In this document: positions 19,626 to 29,609 of the stretch, piece by piece
Layout: each line of letters begins with the position of its first letter
Numbering within the stretch: the stretch's first letter is position 1
Assembly (NCBI RefSeq): GCF_025152575.1
Contig: NZ_CP102293.1
Span: 1,178,001-1,242,000, forward strand
Origin: Subdoligranulum variabile
Lineage (GTDB): Bacteria > Bacillota > Clostridia > Oscillospirales > Ruminococcaceae
DNA: 64,000 nt
Reading direction: 5' to 3'
Notes under the pieces: model-generated
Database searches by the model: none
What the model saw: only the letters and a program-made list of their open reading frames with translations
What the model was told of the DNA's origin: nothing
Translations under genes and position numbers: made by a program

Positions 19626-21767
19626 GTGGAGGAGCAGCAGTTTTTCCAAGAGCATATGGCGTCCTTCAACGACCAGCAGCGGGCGGCGGTGACCGCCGTG
19701 GACGGTCCGGTGCTGCTGCTGGCGGTGCCGGGCAGCGGCAAGACCACCGTGCTGGTGACCCGGCTGGGCTACATGGTGCAGTGCCGGGGCATCCCGCCGG
19801 AGTCCATCCTGACCATGACCTACACGGTGGCCGCCACCCGGGAGATGCGCACCCGGTTTGCGGCCCGGTTCGGGGCGGAGCTGGCGGAGCGGCTGCCCTT
19901 CCGCACCATCAACGGGGTGTCGGCGGTGATCTTGCAGTATTACAGCCGCCGCTACCACCGGCAGCAGCCCCAGCTCATGACCAACGAGGGGGAACTGACC
20001 CGTCTGCTCACCCAGCTCTACCAGCAGGTGGCGGAGGACTACCCCACCGACAGCACCCTCAAGGAGCTGCGCACCGCCATCACCTACATCAAGAACATGG
20101 CCCTGGACGAGGAGGGCATCGCGGCCCTGGAGACCGACCTGCCCGATCTGCCCGCCCTCTACCACCGCTACCAGGCGGAGCTGAAGCGCCGGGGCTGGAT
20201 GGACTACGACGACCAGATGGTCTTTGCCTTGCAGATCCTCAAAGCTGTGCCGGCGGTGCTGGGGTATTTTCAGGACCGGTACCGCTATCTCTGTGTGGAC
20301 GAATCCCAGGACACTTCCAAGATCCAGCACGAGATCATCGCCCTGCTGGCGGGGCGCTCCCGCAATCTCTTTATGGTGGGGGACGAGGACCAGAGCATCT
20401 ACGGTTTCCGGGCGGCCTATCCCCAGGCGCTGATGGAGTTTGAGAAGGTGTGGCCGGGCGCCCGGGTGCTGCTGATGGAGCACAACTACCGCTCAGGGAC
20501 TGAGATCGTGGATGCCGCCAACCACTTTGTGGCGCGCAACCGGTACCGCCGTCCCAAGGTCATGCGGGCCACCTGCGGCGACCAGGGTCCGCTGGAGATC
20601 GTAAAGATCACAAAACGGGAGGAACAGTTCACCTGGCTGTTTGAGCGGGTGCGCCGGGGGGAGAAACTGGCGGTGCTCTTCCGCAACAACGAGAGCGCCC
20701 TGCCCCTCATTGACCTCTGCGAGCGGCACAGCCTGGCCTACCGGTTCCCCCGCAGCGACCTGACCTTTTTTACCGACAAGATCGTGCTGGACGTGGCGGA
20801 TCTGCTGCAGCTGGCCCGGCATCCCGCCGACAGCACGCTGTTCATGAAACTCTACTACAAATTCGGGCTGCCCATCGCCCGGCGGCAGGCGGTCTATGCC
20901 TGCGGGGCCAGCGGCCGCAGCGGACGGCCCATCCTGGACGAACTGCGGCGCTGTCCCGATCTGAGCCGCCGGGTGCGGGAGGGGCTGGAGGATGTGGTGG
21001 CCGCCATGCACCGGCTGCCGGGCCTCACCGCCGCCGAAGCCATCGCCGCCCTGCGGGATGAGGCAGGCTACGGCGCCTACCTGGAGCAGAAACGGATGGA
21101 CAGCGGCAAACTGTCCATACTGGGATTGCTGGCAGAGCAGGAGCCCACCCCCGACCGGCTGCTGGCCCGGCTGGGAGAACTGCGAGAGCTGCTGGCTGAC
21201 CGGCAGGACCCCGCCGAAGCGATGCTGACCCTCTCCACCATCCATTCCAGCAAGGGTCTGGAGTATGACAGCGTGGTACTGCTGGATGTGTTTGACGGCA
21301 TCCTGCCTGCCCAGCTGGAGATCTGCTGCCGCACCCAGGAGGACACCCGCCGCTACGAGGAGGACCGGCGGCTCTACTATGTGGGGATGACCCGGGCCAG
21401 GCGGCGGCTGGTACTCTTTGACTGCCCGGCGCTGCCCTCGGTGTTCACCCAGGAGGTGCTCTTCAACCTGCCGGAAGCCCGGGCCGAGCGGGAGCGTCTG
21501 GCCGCCCAGGCCGCCCGCCTGCAGACCAAGGCCCCGGCCCCTCTGCCCGCCGTCACCACCGCACCGGCGCCCAAGCTGCCGCCGGTGGATCTGGGGGCAC
21601 TGTCCCGGGTGGGGGCCGCCGTAAAACACGGGGTGTTCGGGCTGGGCACCGTCACCGAGGTGAACGGCCGTTTTCTGACCATCCGCTTCATGGACGGCCG
21701 GGAGCGCCGCCTGGACGGTCCCACGGTGGCCGAGCATCACCTGCTGGAACCGGTACAGGAGCCATAA
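19626..21767 (+). CDS. UvrD/PcrA-like superfamily 1 DNA helicase
   Basis: An ATP-dependent 3'-5' DNA helicase of the UvrD family. The product is about 713 residues. Motif I is VPGSGKTTVLVTRL, followed by motif Ia (TMTYTVAATREM), motif II VDESQDTSKIQ, motif III VGDEDQSIYGFR, motif IV EHNYRSG, motif V IHSSKGLEYDSV and motif VI YVGMTRARRRL. The C-terminal 60 residues (AVKHGVFGLGTVTEV) form a Tudor-like segment as in PcrA. The GTG start follows AAAGGAGGT by nine bases and lies 17 bases after the methyltransferase gene, so the two form an operon. It is slightly shorter than canonical UvrD. Confidence 0.9.
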   Translation: MEEQQFFQEHMASFNDQQRAAVTAVDGPVLLLAVPGSGKTTVLVTRLGYMVQCRGIPPESILTMTYTVAATREMRTRFAARFGAELAERLPFRTINGVSAVILQYYSRRYHRQQPQLMTNEGELTRLLTQLYQQVAEDYPTDSTLKELRTAITYIKNMALDEEGIAALETDLPDLPALYHRYQAELKRRGWMDYDDQMVFALQILKAVPAVLGYFQDRYRYLCVDESQDTSKIQHEIIALLAGRSRNLFMVGDEDQSIYGFRAAYPQALMEFEKVWPGARVLLMEHNYRSGTEIVDAANHFVARNRYRRPKVMRATCGDQGPLEIVKITKREEQFTWLFERVRRGEKLAVLFRNNESALPLIDLCERHSLAYRFPRSDLTFFTDKIVLDVADLLQLARHPADSTLFMKLYYKFGLPIARRQAVYACGASGRSGRPILDELRRCPDLSRRVREGLEDVVAAMHRLPGLTAAEAIAALRDEAGYGAYLEQKRMDSGKLSILGLLAEQEPTPDRLLARLGELRELLADRQDPAEAMLTLSTIHSSKGLEYDSVVLLDVFDGILPAQLEICCRTQEDTRRYEEDRRLYYVGMTRARRRLVLFDCPALPSVFTQEVLFNLPEARAERERLAAQAARLQTKAPAPLPAVTTAPAPKLPPVDLGALSRVGAAVKHGVFGLGTVTEVNGRFLTIRFMDGRERRLDGPTVAEHHLLEPVQEP

Positions 21768-21803
21768 AAACCCCTTCCGCTGCCGGCGCAGCGGAAGGGG
21801 TTT
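21768..21803. terminator. Bidirectional terminator after the helicase gene
   Basis: Perfect arms AACCCCTTCCGCTG and CAGCGGAAGGGGTT around a six-base loop, followed by TTTGGTTTTT on the plus strand and preceded by A residues that serve the opposite gene. Confidence 0.85.
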
Positions 21804-21809
21804 GGTTTT

Positions 21810-23330
21810 TCAGCGGAAAGAAATCAGGATCTTGTTTCCCGACCGGTAGCAATCATAGAGGGAATTTTGCAGCAGCCGGTTTTCGTCGGTGCAGGCCGCC
21901 TTGTCGGCATCGGTGAGATCCACGATCTTCAATCCATGCTGCAGGTAGTGGTAGACCCAGGCACCGCCGATCCAGTTGCTGTTGTTGAAATACGGCAGAA
22001 TCAGCTCCCCGAAAAGCGGATACATATTGGTGAACTGCTGCATTTGGCGCGGGCTCGGCGGGTCCCCCATAAAGCTCAGCTGATCGTACGTCTCTGCGCT
22101 GTTGATGGTCTCACAGTCATGGGCGATCTGGGTCACCAGATAGACCTCATAGTCCTTCTGACATTTCAGCGCATTGCCATAGGCGTAACCATAGCAGAAC
22201 TGGCAGAACAGACAGGCCCCCAGCAGTACCCCGGCCACCGCCCGGCGGTGGGGCAGCGCCCGCAGCCACAGCAGACCGATGAACAGCATCGCCCCGCCGG
22301 CGGCAAGAAGGAGCCGCGGCGCAAAAGGTACGCTCTGCAGCGCGGTCAGCGGCAGATAACTGGCCAACAGGACGGCAAACGGTGCCGCCAGCAGCAGAAG
22401 ACATCCCAACAGTTTCCGGACAGGGGCCGCCTTGCTTTGCCGCCAGAATCTCCACAGCGCTGCGGCGACCGCCCCGGCCACTGCCAGCAGCAGGGCGGTG
22501 CGGTAGGCCACCGGAAACTGGAGCAGCCGCGTTTCTATATAGCGAGCGCCTTCCAAAAGATGCGATACCATGGTGCGGAGAGCGCCGATGCCGCCAACCG
22601 TCTGGGAGGCATTCTGCTGCCATCCTTCCTGATTCATCAGCCGGGGCGCGATGCCTTTCAGGTAAACCAGAGCCCCTGCTCCAATCCCGCCCAGGCGCCA
22701 GACTTCCGGCCAAAGGCAGGGCAAACGTCCACGCAGCGGTTCCCCGCTGCCCAGCCAGTCCACAAGCCAGAACACACCCCAAACGCCCGCCAGCACCAGA
22801 AACATCCCGGCACCGGGCTGGTACAGACTCATCACAAGTACCGCACACACCGCCCCGGCCACCGCCAGCCGGGGGCCGCCAAGGGTTGCCGGCAGAGCGT
22901 AGAGCACAAAACAAATCGCCACCGCCAGCAGCATGGTCAGGCAGTCAAATTTATAGGAAAGATTGGCCAGAGCAAAAGGATTTGTCAGCACGAACCCCAA
23001 CGACACCGTGGCAAGAGCGCTGCCGCGCAGAGCCGGGAACGCCTGCCGGGCATAGAGCGTCATGGCATAGGCCAGCACCGCCACCCCAAGCAGCAGAGGC
23101 AGCGGGGACACATCGATCACCGTGCTACCGCCGCCCGCCAACAGTTCCATGATCCACTCGGTAAGGGGACGGCCGTCCCCGACCCAACCGCCGGCGCCAT
23201 ACACTGCCCGGGCCAGATCATCCTGATAATACCGGTCTGCCAGGAGAATGGGCAGCACATAGATCAGGCCGCCCCCTGCCAGCAGCGCAAAGCGCCGCCG
23301 CTCCGGGGCCTCCAGTTTCCACCATTGCAT
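21810..23330 (-). CDS. Polytopic membrane protein, GtrII-like glucosyltransferase family
   Basis: The 506-residue product has about eleven hydrophobic helices and a soluble C-terminus of about 110 residues with Tyr/Asn-rich segments (NNSNWIGGAWVYHYL). The early motif DRYYQDDLARAV, with an acidic pair between the first two helices, and GDGRPLTEWIM are typical of the GtrII/GtrV-like glucosyltransferases that modify surface glycans with polyprenyl-phosphate sugars. The ATG at 23328-23330 follows GAGGAGG by six bases; an in-frame ATG 41 codons earlier has no such site. No glycan genes are adjacent, so the substrate is unknown. Confidence 0.7.
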   Translation of the reverse strand: MQWWKLEAPERRRFALLAGGGLIYVLPILLADRYYQDDLARAVYGAGGWVGDGRPLTEWIMELLAGGGSTVIDVSPLPLLLGVAVLAYAMTLYARQAFPALRGSALATVSLGFVLTNPFALANLSYKFDCLTMLLAVAICFVLYALPATLGGPRLAVAGAVCAVLVMSLYQPGAGMFLVLAGVWGVFWLVDWLGSGEPLRGRLPCLWPEVWRLGGIGAGALVYLKGIAPRLMNQEGWQQNASQTVGGIGALRTMVSHLLEGARYIETRLLQFPVAYRTALLLAVAGAVAAALWRFWRQSKAAPVRKLLGCLLLLAAPFAVLLASYLPLTALQSVPFAPRLLLAAGGAMLFIGLLWLRALPHRRAVAGVLLGACLFCQFCYGYAYGNALKCQKDYEVYLVTQIAHDCETINSAETYDQLSFMGDPPSPRQMQQFTNMYPLFGELILPYFNNSNWIGGAWVYHYLQHGLKIVDLTDADKAACTDENRLLQNSLYDCYRSGNKILISFR

Positions 23331-23435
23331 GGAGTTCCTCCTCTGTGCAGGGCCGTATTCCACTGTTCCGGCCTGCCGTTTTCTGTTTTTCAGTATACCA
23401 CGTCTCTCCCCTCCGGCGCAACGGCGCAGCACCAC

Positions 23436-23470
23436 AAAACCCCCGCCCTGCATGGCAGGACGGGGGTTTT
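23436..23470 (-). terminator. Terminator after pckA
   Basis: The hairpin built on AAAACCCCCGCCCTGC ends in TTTT on both strands and lies just downstream of the pckA stop on the minus strand. Confidence 0.85.
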
Positions 23471-23505
23471 CAGGTTATGGATTCGTCAGGCGTCAGCCGC
23501 AGCGA

Positions 23506-25110
<1,605 letters not shown>

Positions 25111-25221
25111 GTTACATATACCTCTTTCTCTATACATTTGGCCGGGACGATCCGGCGGCCGGCAGGGCCGCCGACCGTTTGGAATGGGGAACAGCCGGCC
25201 CTTGTCCCCCATGTTACCTTT

Positions 25222-25249
25222 ATTATACATGATTCGCCGTCAAAAGCAA
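25222..25249 (-). promoter_or_regulatory. pckA promoter
   Basis: On the minus strand TTGCTT (25244-25249), a 16-base spacer and a consensus TATAAT (25222-25227) lie about 110 bases before the start codon. Confidence 0.65.
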
Positions 25250-25334
25250 GGTAAAAAACCTTTAAAAAATTGTGACTTTTCCACTTTTTGCCGGGTTTTT
25301 CCGGGGGTGTTTCCGCCCCGCGGACAAAGGAAAT

Positions 25335-25359
25335 CCCGTCCCCCGAAGCGGGGGACGGG
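25335..25359 (-). terminator. Terminator after the C39-like gene
   Basis: A hairpin with arms CCCGTCCCCCG and CGGGGGACGGG and a short loop, followed on the minus strand by ATTTCCTTT. Confidence 0.7.
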
Positions 25360-25366
25360 CAGCAGG

Positions 25367-26680
25367 TCACACCGTCAGATCGCCCACGAGCATACTGCCC
25401 GCCGTGTCGATGGCGTAGACCGTATATTTCCGGTTTTCTCCCTGGGGGTCCAGCCGCAGACCGCCCTCGTCCGGCGCCACGAAGTGGAAGGTCCGGTGGG
25501 CGGTGGTGGCATGGGGCTTGTCGTCGGGAGTGCTCCAGGCCAGCACCCCGCCGTTTTCGCAGAAATCGTCCCCCAGCAGATGGAGCTCGCCGTTGCTGTA
25601 CAGCCGGTAGACCCCGGGGGCCGCCGGCCCCGCCGGGCGCACCCAGACACTGCCCCGGGCCGGGCCGGTGCGGGCATCCTCGGTGGGACGGGCCCGCATG
25701 AGCAGCGCCACATTGTCCCAGGCCACCAGGAAATCGTCCAGGGGCATCTCGGTCTCGGCGTCAAAGTCGGCCTCCCCGGCCCAGGGGTCGCAGAGCAGCA
25801 CCTGGGAGGCGCCGCCCGCCATCCGGAAGCCCCGCACCGCCACAAAGCGGCGCTCGGGGTAGCCCTGGGCGATCTGGGCGGGGGTGGATTCCAGCGCCAC
25901 CACCGAGCCGTATCCCTGGCGCACTTCCTCCCGCAGGGTGCCCAGGCCGCACCAGTTCACCCAGGTGGGGAAGCCCCAGCAGCCCGCAGCCGCCGCGGCA
26001 AAGCCCAGGTTGCGGGGGTCCTGGGCGTCGGGGGTCCGCCAGTCCCGCAGGACCTGGGCGAACTCCTCCGGCAGCAGATCGGCGCCCCAGCGGTTGGTCA
26101 GGCTGGCCAGGCTGATGGCCAGGTCCATCCAGGGATGCAGCGCCTTCGCCCGACGGCCCATCACATAGGGCATCAGGTGCAGGGTGCGGTTCACCGGGCG
26201 GCCCCGGGCGGGAATGACTCCCACCGCCCGCACACTGGCCCCCAGCAGATGCACCGCTGGAGTGACCTTCTCCTGCTTGGTGTACAGATAGATCCGCAGC
26301 TGGGCTTGGGTGGCCCGCTTGCTGTCCAGCCGCAGCAGGTCGGAGCCCATCCGCAGCGGGCCGCGCTCCTGCTCCGGGGTGCCTTCCCGCCGGAGGTAGG
26401 GGCTCCATTTGCCGAACCCCACCCAGGCGGACCAGTTGCCGTCCACCAGCACCCGGGCCTGGGCCTCCACGGCGGTGCCGGGGGGCGAGGTGGCGTTCCA
26501 GCTCACCCAGAGGGCATCAAACAGCGGCAGGGGGATGGCGGCACTGGTGTAGCAGCCGTAGGGCACATAGCTGCCCTGGACCAGGTCCAGCACGATGCTG
26601 CCCCCCGCCACCGTCACGTTGTCCAGCTCGCCGCGCATGAACGCTTCGGTATCGCGCAGCAGCAGGGTGTTTTTCTCCAT
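25367..26680 (-). CDS. Degenerate C39-like peptidase family protein
   Basis: The 437-residue product has a beta-rich N-terminal part (about 1-150) and a C39-like domain (about 170-320), the layout of a Firmicute family of C39-like proteins. Landmarks are LHLMPYVMGRR, then LLPEEFAQVL, FVAVRGF and VLLCDPWAG. At the position where active relatives carry Cys in a CSPTSLAM-like helix this protein reads MDLAISLAS, and the His before VVxRGF is replaced (PERRFVAVRGF), so proteolysis is unlikely. No signal peptide is apparent. The start follows GAGAGGA. I infer a pseudoenzyme that may still bind peptides or glycans. Confidence 0.65.
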   Translation of the reverse strand: MEKNTLLLRDTEAFMRGELDNVTVAGGSIVLDLVQGSYVPYGCYTSAAIPLPLFDALWVSWNATSPPGTAVEAQARVLVDGNWSAWVGFGKWSPYLRREGTPEQERGPLRMGSDLLRLDSKRATQAQLRIYLYTKQEKVTPAVHLLGASVRAVGVIPARGRPVNRTLHLMPYVMGRRAKALHPWMDLAISLASLTNRWGADLLPEEFAQVLRDWRTPDAQDPRNLGFAAAAAGCWGFPTWVNWCGLGTLREEVRQGYGSVVALESTPAQIAQGYPERRFVAVRGFRMAGGASQVLLCDPWAGEADFDAETEMPLDDFLVAWDNVALLMRARPTEDARTGPARGSVWVRPAGPAAPGVYRLYSNGELHLLGDDFCENGGVLAWSTPDDKPHATTAHRTFHFVAPDEGGLRLDPQGENRKYTVYAIDTAGSMLVGDLTV

Positions 26681-26847
26681 ACAGGCACCGTCCTCTCCCC
26701 TTCCCGCGCGCCGCGGCGCGGGATCTTTCTTCCATCATACCGATTTTATTCCCGCTTTGCAAGGCTGTGTTAAAAATAGTTTACAAATCCCGGCGCGATT
26801 TGTGGTAGAATAAGGAGAATGTGAAATATAAAGGAGTTGGCTTTCCT

Positions 26848-27576
26848 ATGGCATGGGTCACCAAGAGCAGCGACGAACAGTACGCCCCCGAACCCGCCCC
26901 CCGCGAATACACCAAACAGGAGAAGGCCGCCAACTGGTGGCACTACCACAAGATCCTTGTGCTGGTGGTGGTCATTCTGCTGGGTCTGCTGGCCTGGATC
27001 ATCCATGATATGTTTTTCCGGGTGCAGCCGGACTTCCAGATCGGCTACGTGGGCCCCCGCAACCTGTCCGAAGCCACGGCGGAAGCGCTGGAGCAGGCGC
27101 TGATCCCCTACGTGAGCGACCGCAACGGCGACGGCCAGGTGATCGTACAGCTGGACCAGTACCTGGTGGATTTTGCCCCCGACAGCGCCGATCCCTACAG
27201 CCAGCTGGCGGGCACCACCCAGCTGACGGCGGCTCTGGCGGAAGGCAGCGAGGTCTATCTGTTCCTGCTGGAGGATCCCGCCGGGTTTGAGAGCCAGACC
27301 CAGGCCTTGCAGTACACCGACGGCACTCTGCCCGGGGAGGATGACCTGGACAACTGGCAGCAGATGGTCTACCGCTGGCAGGACTGCCCGCTGCTGGCGG
27401 GGCTGGACCTGGGGGAGGTTGCCACCGGGGAGAACAGCGTTTCCGGCCAGTCGCTGCTGGACGGGCTGTACATCGGCTGCCGGGGCAACTGGTACGACGA
27501 GGTGCCGGAGGCCTACACCGTGAACAGCGGCCTGTGGGCCACCCTGACCGCCGGGGCGGTCCCGGTGGAGGGCTGA
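26848..27576 (+). CDS. Single-pass membrane protein of unknown function
   Basis: The 242-residue protein has a basic, proline-rich N-terminus of about 32 residues, one membrane helix (ILVLVVVILLGLLAWII), and an extracytoplasmic domain of about 180 residues. The outer domain starts RVQPDFQIGYVG and is acidic. The arrangement fits a small family of Firmicute membrane-anchored proteins that I cannot name further. The ATG at 26848 was chosen because AAGGAG precedes it; an upstream GTG is possible. It is followed after three bases by a 56-codon gene, so the two are co-translated. Confidence 0.7.
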   Translation: MAWVTKSSDEQYAPEPAPREYTKQEKAANWWHYHKILVLVVVILLGLLAWIIHDMFFRVQPDFQIGYVGPRNLSEATAEALEQALIPYVSDRNGDGQVIVQLDQYLVDFAPDSADPYSQLAGTTQLTAALAEGSEVYLFLLEDPAGFESQTQALQYTDGTLPGEDDLDNWQQMVYRWQDCPLLAGLDLGEVATGENSVSGQSLLDGLYIGCRGNWYDEVPEAYTVNSGLWATLTAGAVPVEG

Positions 27577-27579
27577 GCC

Positions 27580-27750
27580 ATGCGCGCAGGCCCCAAACTC
27601 CGGGCATATCTGCGGCGGCTGCGGAAAAAGCCGGTGCCGCCGCCCTCCAGAACGCCGCTGCCCGACAATCCCTACCACCGCTGTTTCACGGCCAACCGCA
27701 GTTTTGAGGAGCTGGCCCGGGGACGGAAAAATCCCACGCCCCGGGACTGA
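27580..27750 (+). CDS. Small basic protein of 56 residues
   Basis: The ATG begins three bases after the stop of the membrane-protein gene, with GGTGGAGG eight to ten bases upstream. The product is rich in Arg, Lys and Pro (YLRRLRKKPVPPPS) and then reads NPYHRCFTANRSFEELARG. Its position between the upstream stop and a terminator supports a real gene. It has no function I recognise, but probably acts with its upstream neighbour. Confidence 0.5.
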   Translation: MRAGPKLRAYLRRLRKKPVPPPSRTPLPDNPYHRCFTANRSFEELARGRKNPTPRD

Positions 27751-27761
27751 ACCGGCCTTGC

Positions 27762-27802
27762 GCCGTCCGCCCTGTTTCGGCAGGTTTGGCGGGCGGCTTT
27801 TT
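27762..27802 (+). terminator. Terminator after the small basic protein gene
   Basis: The arms GCCGTCCGCC and GGCGGGCGGC (one G-T pair) are followed by TTTTTG. Confidence 0.8.
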
Positions 27803-27809
27803 GTACAAT

Positions 27810-27846
27810 AGGTCCCGTATTCATTCTTTACTTACAGAAGGGACCT
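27810..27846 (+). promoter_or_regulatory. Inverted repeat before the 217-residue protein gene
   Basis: The seven-base arms AGGTCCC and GGGACCT surround 23 bases. The second arm overlaps the ribosome-binding region, four bases before ATG, so a hairpin here could limit initiation. It could also be an operator. Confidence 0.4.
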
Positions 27847-27850
27847 TTGT

Positions 27851-28504
27851 ATGCTGCAAACTTTGGAACGAACCACCACCTTTGACGCCCGGATGCTGCT
27901 GCCCGCCGACCGGGAGGCGCTGCTGACCCTCTGCGGGGAGGGCGGCCTGCCCCAGCTGCCCCGGGATGCCCTGAACACCGCCCTGGCCAGCGGGCGGATC
28001 CTGGGGGACTTTGCGGGGAGCGATACGCTGCAGGCCGCGGCGGCCTTGCTGCCCCTCTACGACGACGAGACCCTGCCCGCCAGTCTGCGGGCCGCCGGCT
28101 ACGGTGCCGACGGCCAGGGTGCCGTGCTCACCGAACCGCTGACGGCGGAGCACTATACCCAGCTGCGGCAGTTCCTGCGCACGGCGCTGCGGCTGGCCAC
28201 CGCCCGCTACGCCAGCTACCACGTCTGGGCCGTGCAGCCCCTGGACGCCGACGCGCTGCCCCGGTGCGAGGACCTGTGTGCCCAGTACCTTTCGGCGGGG
28301 CTGACCCTGCGGGCCGTGCGGCCTATGGCCGGGGCCAACATGATGGTCTTTTCGGCCCGGGGGCTGCCCCACTGGCGGGAGCCCTACCGGCACCTGCACC
28401 TCAATGACCCCGCCCTGCCCCGGATGCTGGAGCGGGGCTATGCCGTGGGGGATTTCGGCTGGGGACCGGGCGGCATGGAACTGGTGCTGCGGTCCTCCTC
28501 CTGA
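27851..28504 (+). CDS. Unknown protein, distantly GNAT-like
   Basis: The 217-residue product is rich in Leu and Ala and has no membrane segment. Alternating strands and helices, with YHVWAVQPLDADALPRCE followed by AQYLSAGLTL, recall the second half of a GNAT acetyltransferase, but the acetyl-CoA loop is not evident. It stands alone between two terminators. I would not assign a function. The coding potential is good: codon bias matches neighbours and the frame is bounded by a plausible ribosome-binding site and a stop just before a terminator. Confidence 0.6.
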   Translation: MLQTLERTTTFDARMLLPADREALLTLCGEGGLPQLPRDALNTALASGRILGDFAGSDTLQAAAALLPLYDDETLPASLRAAGYGADGQGAVLTEPLTAEHYTQLRQFLRTALRLATARYASYHVWAVQPLDADALPRCEDLCAQYLSAGLTLRAVRPMAGANMMVFSARGLPHWREPYRHLHLNDPALPRMLERGYAVGDFGWGPGGMELVLRSSS

Positions 28505-28510
28505 CAAACG

Positions 28511-28549
28511 AAACACCGGGCGTGCCCTTGCGGGCACGCCCGGTGTTTT
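28511..28549. terminator. Bidirectional terminator before the LysR gene
   Basis: The arms AACACCGGGCGTGCCC and GGGCACGCCCGGTGTT form a near-perfect hairpin with T residues on both sides. It serves two convergent genes. Confidence 0.88.
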
Positions 28550-29435
28550 ATGCTTTCTGCAGCGGGAAGGCCGCCAGGAATTCCTTCACATAGTCGTCCT
28601 TGCCCTGCTTGCGGCAGGCCACCCCGAAGGTCAGCGTGCCGCCCCCCGGCTCGAAGGGACGGCGGACCAGTGTGTCGGGCAGTTCCTGGGTGTAGAACTC
28701 CGGGAAGAGGGCCACGCCGTAGCCGCACTCCGCCAGCAGGATGCCCGAACGGTCGCTCTCGCAGTGGATGTCCATATGGTTGAGGCCATGGTCGATGATC
28801 CAGTCCCGCAGGCGGCCGCCGCCCTCAAAGGGCACCATCTTGGGATGGAGCGTCAGGATCCGCTGGTCCTGCAGGTCGGCATAGTGCAGTTCCCCCTTCT
28901 GCGCCAGGGGCGAATCCGCCGGCAGCACGGCGTAGAGCAGCGCTTCGGCCACCGGGTGGAACTCACAGCCCGGCAGCTTGCGGATCATGTTGCGGGTGCA
29001 GAGCATGACATCCAGCTGCTCGGCCTCGAACATATTTTTCAGACTGAAATAGTCCTGCAGGTGCACGATGGGGTTGAACCCAGGATACCGCTGCCCCAGC
29101 GCCCGCAGGGGCGGCTTGAGGTACTGCAGCTCGGTGCTGCTGGTGCACCCGATATGGAACAGCCGCACCGCCGTATGGGCGGCGTCGTGGAGCTTTTTCT
29201 GGGCGATCTCGATCTTGGCCAGGATCTCCTTGGCGTCGTTGTAAAAGCCCCGGCCCGCCTCGGTCAGCCGCACCATCTTGGAGTTGCGGATGAGCAGCGC
29301 CGTGCCCAGCTCCGCCTCCAGCGTCTGGATGTGATGGGTCACCGTGGGCGGCGACAGGAACAGTTCCTCCGCCGCCTTGGTGAAGTTGAGCCGGTCTGCC
29401 ACACAGACAAAGCACAGCAGCTGCTGGGTATTCAT
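28548..29435 (-). CDS. LysR-family transcriptional regulator
   Basis: A 295-residue LysR regulator. The winged helix-turn-helix is at residues 1-60 (LNFTKAAEELFLSPPTVTHH then LEAELGTALL) and the effector-binding domain follows (about 90-290). The ATG at 29433-29435 follows GGGAGGG; an in-frame ATG 21 codons upstream lies over the promoter. The gene is divergent from a two-gene ABC exporter, and LysR regulators often control the divergent unit, so export of the effector is a reasonable inference. The effector is unknown. Confidence 0.9.
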   Translation of the reverse strand: MNTQQLLCFVCVADRLNFTKAAEELFLSPPTVTHHIQTLEAELGTALLIRNSKMVRLTEAGRGFYNDAKEILAKIEIAQKKLHDAAHTAVRLFHIGCTSSTELQYLKPPLRALGQRYPGFNPIVHLQDYFSLKNMFEAEQLDVMLCTRNMIRKLPGCEFHPVAEALLYAVLPADSPLAQKGELHYADLQDQRILTLHPKMVPFEGGGRLRDWIIDHGLNHMDIHCESDRSGILLAECGYGVALFPEFYTQELPDTLVRRPFEPGGGTLTFGVACRKQGKDDYVKEFLAAFPLQKA

Positions 29436-29469
29436 AGCCGTTTTCCCTCCCGCGGGTAATGTCGGGATC

Positions 29470-29498
29470 AGTATACGCCACCTTTCAATATTTTGCAA
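29470..29498 (-). promoter_or_regulatory. LysR gene promoter
   Basis: On the minus strand TTGCAA (29493-29498), a 17-base spacer and TATACT (29470-29475) precede the LysR start by 35 bases. Confidence 0.6.
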
Positions 29499-29560
29499 TA
29501 CATCATTCGATATTTGCTAACGTCGAACAAGGTTTTGAAATTCTCAATCGTCCGGGAAGA

Positions 29561-29569
29561 TGCTATAAT
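29561..29569 (+). promoter_or_regulatory. ABC exporter promoter (extended -10)
   Basis: TGCTATAAT is an extended -10 about 40 bases before the first exporter gene. No good -35 is seen, which suits activator control by the adjacent LysR protein. Confidence 0.5.
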
Positions 29570-29609
29570 CCTGTAACGTAGAGAATGTTTCCTTGAAGGA
29601 GTGAAGAAA

